NCBI RefSeq assembly: GCF_004345325.1
Contig: NZ_SLVJ01000007.1
Location: 1 to 64,000, forward strand
Direction of reading: 5' to 3'
Length of the DNA stretch: 64,000 nucleotides
From: Acinetobacter calcoaceticus
GTDB taxonomy: Bacteria > Pseudomonadota > Gammaproteobacteria > Pseudomonadales > Moraxellaceae
Below the pieces are notes generated by a model. It searched no databases, was not told the DNA's origin, and saw only the letters and a list, made by a program, of their open reading frames with translations. The stretch's first letter is position 1. Every line of letters starts with the position of its first letter. Position numbers and translations under genes: made by a program. Shown here in pieces: positions 58,376 to 64,000 of the stretch.

Positions 58376-59491
58376 TTAGGCTACGCGTTTTTGAACCAAG
58401 ATCGAACCGACCGAATAGCCAGCACCAAATGAACACAGAACGCCATACTCGCCATCATCAACTTGATCTGCAGTGCGATGCAAAGCAATAATTACACCCG
58501 CTGAAGATGTATTGGCAAACTCATCCAAAATGATGGGAACCAGCGCAGGATCAGTCTCTGCTGCTTGTTTACCGACAACCAATTTTAGAATCAGCTCATT
58601 CATCGTAGCATTGGCTTGATGTAACCAGAATCGCTTCACTTGCTGAGGCTCGATCTGATTTTTTGCCAACTGATTGGTGATCAATTTCGCAACCAATGGA
58701 CAAACTTCTTTAAAGACTTTACGCCCATCTTGACGGAACTGCTTGTCATCTTTAACGGCATCTTCACTGCGATTTAAGAAGCCGAAATTATTACGAATGT
58801 TATTGGAAAACTGAGTAAACAAGTGGGTGTCGACAATTTCAAAACCCGTTTTGCTGTCTGTGTTTTCAATAATCGAAGCGGTTGCCACATCACCAAAGAT
58901 AAAATGACAATCACGTGAACGATAGTCGGTATGACCTGAAGTGATTTCAACGTTAACCAACAACACACGACGCGCGCCAGATTGAATCGCATCGTAAGCT
59001 TGCTTCAACCCAAAGGTCGCAGCTGAACACGCCACATTCATGTCGTATGCATAGCCTTGTATACCGAGTGCAGTCTGGATTTCCACGGCCACTGCAGGAT
59101 ATGGGCGTTGCATATTTGAACATGCCAAAATCACAACATCGATATCTTCAGCAGTTACCCCTGCATTTTGCATGGCTTGTTTGGCCGCAGTCACGCCCCA
59201 TTCAGCTTGTATAGAAAGTTCATCATCGCCACGCTCTTTTAGATAAGGACGTAGGCGAGTCGGGTCTAAAATACCTGACTTTTCGATCACATAGCGGCGC
59301 TTTACACCCGATGCTTTTTCGATGAATTCAGCACTAGAACCACGTAAAGCAGTTAATTCACCCGCTTCAATTTGATCTGCATGCTCATGATTAAAACGTT
59401 CTACATAAGCATTTAAACTTTCAACTAATTCTTCATTAGTAATCACTTGATCAGGATGGTAAAGGCCAGTCCCTGTAATACGAATGCCCAT
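58376..59491 (-). CDS. Beta-ketoacyl-ACP synthase III-type enzyme
   Basis: 371 residues. The catalytic triad of KAS III is Cys155 in NVACSAATF, His291 in [11 protein letters not shown] and Asn327 in [10 protein letters not shown]. The protein is longer than E. coli FabH (317), with inserts near 30-60 and 80-90, and resembles the Pseudomonas PA3286 type that primes fatty acid synthesis from longer acyl-CoA such as octanoyl-CoA. So the substrate may be medium-chain acyl-CoA from beta-oxidation. It is alone, not in a fab cluster. Confidence 0.9.
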   Translation of the reverse strand: MGIRITGTGLYHPDQVITNEELVESLNAYVERFNHEHADQIEAGELTALRGSSAEFIEKASGVKRRYVIEKSGILDPTRLRPYLKERGDDELSIQAEWGVTAAKQAMQNAGVTAEDIDVVILACSNMQRPYPAVAVEIQTALGIQGYAYDMNVACSAATFGLKQAYDAIQSGARRVLLVNVEITSGHTDYRSRDCHFIFGDVATASIIENTDSKTGFEIVDTHLFTQFSNNIRNNFGFLNRSEDAVKDDKQFRQDGRKVFKEVCPLVAKLITNQLAKNQIEPQQVKRFWLHQANATMNELILKLVVGKQAAETDPALVPIILDEFANTSSAGVIIALHRTADQVDDGEYGVLCSFGAGYSVGSILVQKRVA

Positions 59492-59531
59492 GTAAAACTC
59501 CTTGCTTAAATTGCAAATATTAACTGTAACT

Positions 59532-62500
59532 TTAACTTATTCCGAGCGCATCCCAAACCTTTTTCAAACGCGTATCTGAAATCGGCATTTTGGTCTTCAT
59601 CGGTTGTGAAAACAATGAAATACGTAACTCCTCAACCATAAAATACAAGTTGGTTAGGCGCAGATCATGTTTAAACTTAAACAACTTATCCATCCATGGA
59701 TCAATCTCTGCAATGGCAGTAATATCACGATTTAAATTGTTCGGCAATCGCTCAAGGCGAAGGATCAAACCCTTCAAATATCGTGGATATTCCAACCAAA
59801 TATCATGGCTTTTACTATACACAAAATTTGATAAATTCATCAGATCCATTTGATCTTCCATGTCATCAATACATTTCCCAAATATAGCTTGATCCAAGCC
59901 TCGTATTTTTTGACGTATTTCTTGCCATTGGGTATAGATTTCAGTCATGATTTTGAGTGCCGCTTGGCCATGACTTAAAAATGATTGTTTAACCTTGAGC
60001 AACATTTGCTGATAACCCGCCAAATCGGTAGGCACGGATTCGATCGACATTTGCAATGTTGCATAAATCAACATCTGCTCCAACTTGGCCTTATCCCCTA
60101 AAGGTGCATAGGCCAAAGCCAAGTCTTTAGAGATCTGTTTTTTTAACTGCCGCACCAAATCACCCAATTGCATATGAATCAATCGAATAACACCCTGTCG
60201 ATGCTGTTCAAGTGCTTCAGTTTGATCATTAAAGGTTTGAATGACCACCCCAGAACTGGTATTGGCTTCGAGCAGGCTAAATTCAGTACACGGCACCAAG
60301 GCTTGGTATTGTTTAACCACGACACCAGAAACTTTCTGTGAACTTTCAAAGATAAAATCATCTGGAAAAGTCTTAAACTCACCGCTTAATTGTTTCACTG
60401 GACGGTGGGTTTCAGCACGACAACGGGCTTTTAACTCACTTAAATCACGCCCCTGCTCTAATACACGCCCTTTGTCATCAAGGACTTTAATTAAAGGCGT
60501 CAAATAGGCTGGAACACGTTCAAAGGAAAAATCTTGTGCGCTGATCTGCTCGCCACGAAGTTGAAAAGCCAAATAGCGAAATAAATGCTCGCGCATCTGC
60601 TCGGCATTGATGTTTCGCATCAACTTAGTCGCAGTATCTGGGATCGGCACCAGATTACGGCGTTTATCTTTACTCAGTGACTTGAGTAATGCCTCAATCA
60701 AATCCTGTCGCCAACCTGGAACACCCCAAGACCAAATATTTTCATCCACCTGCGCTAAGGCCTGTAATGGAATCCTCACCGTTGCGCCATCTTCATCATG
60801 ACTTGGATCAAAGCGGTAACTTGCTGCAAAACGTAATGCGCCATTGTGCAAATGATCTGGAAACATCCCTGTGGTCGGACGATCATTGAGCCATAAAGCA
60901 TCATCATCAATATACAAGTAGCGTGGTTGGGCCGGTTCAATGGTTGCTCGCCAATCTTCAAAGCTACGACGACTGGCGATTTCTTCTGGTACCTTAGCAG
61001 CATAAAATTGATATATGGTTTCTTCATCCACCACCAAATCACGGCGACGCAATTTATCTTCAACCCGTTCAACTTCCTCGAGTTTCAATAAATTATGCTT
61101 TAGGAACGGTGGGGTTAGCCCCAGATTCCCCGTGGTCAAACCATCTCTTAAAAAGATTTCATGCGCAGCGGGTTGATCCACTTTTTCATAGTTGGTCAAA
61201 CGTTTGGGTTCAATAATCAAACCAAATAATGAGACCTGATCATAGGCATTGACCACACCATTTTTCTTCGACCAATGTGGTTCAAAATAATGATGTTTCA
61301 ATAAATCTGGGGCTGCCAACAAGATCCACTCAGGTTCAATTTTTGCCATGGTGCGCAAATAAACCTGCGAAGTTTCCACCATTTCAAAAGCCATAATCCA
61401 AGCAGTATTGGTTTTATGAATTGCAGATGCGGGGAAAATCCGTGCCTTCTGTTGACGCACGGCCATATAAATATTTTTTTCATCCGTCTTATTGGCAATA
61501 AAAGACAGTAATCCGGTCAATAGTGCACGATGTAGATTTTCATAATTGGCGGGTTGATCGTTAAATGACAACTTGAGGGAACGTGCTAAATCCAGCAATT
61601 GTTCATGGGTTTTCTGCCATTCACGCAAACGCAACCAACTGAGAAAATGCTGCTTAGCAAATTGGCGGCGTTTGTTCTCGGTAAATGTTTCAGCACTGTT
61701 GTGCAAGGTATCCCAAAGCTTGGTATAAAACAAAAAGTCAGAATCCGCCTGCTTAAATAAGGCATGTTTTTGATCTGCTTGGCTTTGTTTATCTACAGGT
61801 CGCTCACGTGGGTCTTGCACGGCCAAGGCAGCCACAATAACCAAGACTTCATTGAGTACACCAAAGTGTGACCCTGCCACCATCATTCTAGATAGACGTG
61901 GATCAATCGGCATGCGTGCCATGATCTCGCCGATCTTGGTGAGCTCATTTTTCTTTTCAATGTATGCGCCCAACTCGATCAATAATTTACGTCCATCATT
62001 GACCAAACGATGATCAGGTGGCTCAATGAAATCAAAAGATTCAACTGCACCTAAGCCCAGACTCTGCATCTGTAAAATCACTGAGGCCAAGTTGGTCCGT
62101 TTGATTTCTGGCTCAGTAAATTCTGGACGACTTTGGAAATCGTCCTCACTGTATAAGCGTATACAAACACCCGGTGCGATACGACCACAACGACCTTTAC
62201 GTTGATTGGCCGCAGCTTGCGAGACAGCTTCAATCGGCAAACGTTGCACACGAGAACGATAGTTATAACGTGAAATACGTGCAAAACCACTGTCAATCAC
62301 ATAGTGGATATTGGGTACTGTTAATGCAGTTTCAGCAACGTTGGTGGCAATAATAATCCGTCGTCCACCACCCGAAGGATTAAAAATCTTCTGCTGTTCA
62401 GCCAAGGCTAAGCGTGCATATAAAGGCAAAATCTGAGTGTGTCGTGGGCCGAACTTCTGCAAGGTTTCTTGTAGCTCTCGAATCTCTTGTTCAGTGCTGG

Positions 62501-63425
62501 AAAAAATCAAGATATCCGCATGTTCTGGATGCCCTTTGGCATCAGCATCTTTAAAACACTCCTCAACCGCTTGTACGACTGCCCGCGGGAGATTTTCTTC
62601 AAATTGATCAAATTCATCATCATCACTGCCCACAATACTCATTTCTGAGATCGGGCGATAACGCACTTCTACAGGAAAACTGCGCCCTTCAACTTCAAAG
62701 ATTGGTGCATTATTAAAGTATTGACTGAAGCGGTTCACATCCAAGGTTGCCGAAGTGACGATGACTTTTAAATCTGGGCGCTTCGGCAGCAACTGCTTGA
62801 GATAGCCCATGATGAAGTCGATGTTCAGAGAACGCTCATGTGCCTCATCGATAATAATGGTGTCGTATTTATTGAGAAAACGATCATGGGTCAATTCAGC
62901 CAGTAAAATACCATCTGTCATTAATCGAACGATTGAATCTTGTGAACCTTGTTCATTAAACCGGACTTTAAAGCCGATGGATTGGCCAAGTTTCTCACCG
63001 ACCTCTTCAGCGATACGCTGAGATACAGTACGTGCTGCCAATCGTCTAGGTTGGGTGTGACCGATCATGCCAGTCAGGCCTCGTCCAGCCAACATGGCAA
63101 TTTGCGGTAATTGTGTTGTTTTACCCGAACCCGTTTCACCGGCCACAATCACTACTTGATGCTTCTGGATCGCCGCAATGAGGCGATCTGCATACTGGGT
63201 GACAGGCAGATCTTGATTGAGACCGATTTTTGGCAGTCGCGCCAAGCGCTGACGAACCTTATGATTTGATTTTTCAAATAATTCTTGATATGGCGATTGT
63301 TGTTTTGCGACCGCCTGATCTGCAGCAACCGCTTTAGGTTTGGGTTGTTTCGCATTGCGGAGTCGATTTAAACGATGAAGGTCTCGAACCATGACCAGTT
63401 GATCGACATTTAAATGACTAGACAC
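59532..63425 (-). CDS. hrpA: ATP-dependent RNA helicase HrpA
   Basis: 1297 residues, the E. coli HrpA length (1300). DEAH-box motifs: [11 protein letters not shown] (96-105), II DEAH, III SAT, V and VI with [10 protein letters not shown] and QRKGRCGR. The long C-terminal part (from ~600) holds the HA2, OB and DUF3418 regions of HrpA. It rescues collided or stalled ribosomes in E. coli. Lone gene, ending 40 bases before the ketosynthase gene start on the same strand. Confidence 0.95.
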   Translation of the reverse strand: MSSHLNVDQLVMVRDLHRLNRLRNAKQPKPKAVAADQAVAKQQSPYQELFEKSNHKVRQRLARLPKIGLNQDLPVTQYADRLIAAIQKHQVVIVAGETGSGKTTQLPQIAMLAGRGLTGMIGHTQPRRLAARTVSQRIAEEVGEKLGQSIGFKVRFNEQGSQDSIVRLMTDGILLAELTHDRFLNKYDTIIIDEAHERSLNIDFIMGYLKQLLPKRPDLKVIVTSATLDVNRFSQYFNNAPIFEVEGRSFPVEVRYRPISEMSIVGSDDDEFDQFEENLPRAVVQAVEECFKDADAKGHPEHADILIFSSTEQEIRELQETLQKFGPRHTQILPLYARLALAEQQKIFNPSGGGRRIIIATNVAETALTVPNIHYVIDSGFARISRYNYRSRVQRLPIEAVSQAAANQRKGRCGRIAPGVCIRLYSEDDFQSRPEFTEPEIKRTNLASVILQMQSLGLGAVESFDFIEPPDHRLVNDGRKLLIELGAYIEKKNELTKIGEIMARMPIDPRLSRMMVAGSHFGVLNEVLVIVAALAVQDPRERPVDKQSQADQKHALFKQADSDFLFYTKLWDTLHNSAETFTENKRRQFAKQHFLSWLRLREWQKTHEQLLDLARSLKLSFNDQPANYENLHRALLTGLLSFIANKTDEKNIYMAVRQQKARIFPASAIHKTNTAWIMAFEMVETSQVYLRTMAKIEPEWILLAAPDLLKHHYFEPHWSKKNGVVNAYDQVSLFGLIIEPKRLTNYEKVDQPAAHEIFLRDGLTTGNLGLTPPFLKHNLLKLEEVERVEDKLRRRDLVVDEETIYQFYAAKVPEEIASRRSFEDWRATIEPAQPRYLYIDDDALWLNDRPTTGMFPDHLHNGALRFAASYRFDPSHDEDGATVRIPLQALAQVDENIWSWGVPGWRQDLIEALLKSLSKDKRRNLVPIPDTATKLMRNINAEQMREHLFRYLAFQLRGEQISAQDFSFERVPAYLTPLIKVLDDKGRVLEQGRDLSELKARCRAETHRPVKQLSGEFKTFPDDFIFESSQKVSGVVVKQYQALVPCTEFSLLEANTSSGVVIQTFNDQTEALEQHRQGVIRLIHMQLGDLVRQLKKQISKDLALAYAPLGDKAKLEQMLIYATLQMSIESVPTDLAGYQQMLLKVKQSFLSHGQAALKIMTEIYTQWQEIRQKIRGLDQAIFGKCIDDMEDQMDLMNLSNFVYSKSHDIWLEYPRYLKGLILRLERLPNNLNRDITAIAEIDPWMDKLFKFKHDLRLTNLYFMVEELRISLFSQPMKTKMPISDTRLKKVWDALGIS

Positions 63426-63569
63426 AGAGCATTTATCCCAAAAATAATAAATTGAACTGCGTATTTTACGCTGAATCCTTTCGAAACGATAGTCTGTCTC
63501 TATGCATAAGCTATAGCAGCCATCATGCTGTATCCGCTAAGCATTATATTTTAAATGCGCTTGATACTA

Positions 63570-63596
63570 CAAAGCCCTGCTGGGTGCAGGGCTTTG
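63570..63596 (-). terminator. Probable glnA terminator hairpin
   Basis: 11-bp stem CAAAGCCCTGC/GCAGGGCTTTG with a 5-base loop, about 55 bases after the glnA stop. The U-run after it is weak on the minus strand. Confidence 0.6.
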
Positions 63597-63650
63597 TTTG
63601 ATAAAAAATTCAGTCTAATGATTTATGGCATCTAAAAACGCCTAAATCAA

Positions 63651-64000
63651 TTACAGGCTGTAATACATATCAAATTCAACTGGATGAGTCGTAGTGTTTA
63701 GACGACGTACATCTTCAGTTTTCAATTCGATATATGCATCAAGCATATCCTTGGTGAATACACCGCCTTTTAGCAAGAAGTCATGATCCGCTTGAAGTGC
63801 TTCTAGCGCCATTTCTAGGCTATGCGCAACTGTTGGGATTTTAGCTTCTTCTTCTGGTGGTAAGTCATACAAGTTTTTATCTGCAGCATCACCAGGGTGC
63901 AATTTGTTTTGAATACCGTCTAGGCCAGCCATCAACAAAGCTGCAAATGCCAAGTATGGGTTTGCACATGGATCTGGGAAACGTGCTTCAATACGTTTAC
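63651..64000 (-). CDS. glnA: Glutamine synthetase, C-terminal part (runs off the window)
   Basis: The last ~115 residues of GlnA; the frame continues past base 64000. Seen are [26 protein letters not shown] and the adenylylation loop [10 protein letters not shown] with its target Tyr. GlnA makes glutamine from glutamate and ammonia. Its start and promoter lie outside. Confidence 0.96.
   Translation of the reverse strand, partial: KRIEARFPDPCANPYLAFAALLMAGLDGIQNKLHPGDAADKNLYDLPPEEEAKIPTVAHSLEMALEALQADHDFLLKGGVFTKDMLDAYIELKTEDVRRLNTTTHPVEFDMYYSL

Noticed and set aside
58206..58436. Open frame of 76 codons on the minus strand between the GST and the ketosynthase gene
   Set aside because: It overlaps the 3' end of the ketosynthase gene in another frame and has no supporting features.

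Overview
The window looks like an ordinary chromosomal stretch of a gammaproteobacterium, most probably Acinetobacter (Moraxellaceae). The evidence is a tandem dat-ddc pair for 1,3-diaminopropane, a surE-nlpD pair without pcm or rpoS beside it, the tusA/rpoH neighbourhood, long Moraxellaceae-style PstA and PstC proteins, and moderate-to-low GC with AT-rich spacers. I see no rRNA or tRNA gene, no CRISPR array, no intact insertion sequence and no prophage. Species cannot be fixed by reading.

Layout. 1-1740: two tandem copies of a secreted protein family of unknown function, the left copy cut by the window edge and possibly frameshifted. 1787-4201: YbdD and a CstA/BtsT transporter. 4419-6407: divergent efp and epmB (translation factor EF-P and its lysine 2,3-aminomutase). 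6514-12687: a PilZ-domain protein, rpmE, an SBF-like transporter with a structured leader, gloA, and an AmpG permease carrying a large extra domain. 12879-24459: a Lon-like protease, ilvA, grxD, argD, a LysR regulator, nlpD-surE, a small secreted protein, dacC and a gamma-carbonic anhydrase. 24522-28344: the conserved nudJ-mnmA-hflD-purB cluster. 28487-37230: YjdF, SohB, the pstSCAB phosphate operon behind a triple Pho box, and an amino acid permease. 37567-40479: dat-ddc. 40950-51526: a SIMPL protein, two coupled unknown genes, a DUF3144 protein with a His-rich tail, an acetyltransferase, an M16 protease, PhzF, a TSUP exporter with a divergent AraC regulator, and the cystine carrier TcyP. 51948-64000: rluE, an RhlB-type helicase, a cold shock protein, tusA-like, rpoH, DUF423, thiS-thiG, a GST, a FabH-type ketosynthase, hrpA and the 3' end of glnA.

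Most genes are housekeeping. Several serve translation and RNA (efp, epmB, rpmE, mnmA, rluE, rhlB, hrpA), the cell wall (ampG, nlpD, dacC), nutrient uptake (pst, tcyP, cstA, permease) and stress (rpoH, csp, Lon-like protease, grxD). Gene ends are well marked: more than twenty intrinsic terminator hairpins are readable, many shared by convergent genes. No clearly new multi-gene system stands out. The best leads are the Ig-like insert in AmpG, the structured leader of the SBF-like transporter, the tandem secreted paralogs with a possible frameshift, and the translationally coupled unknown pair at 41729-42927.
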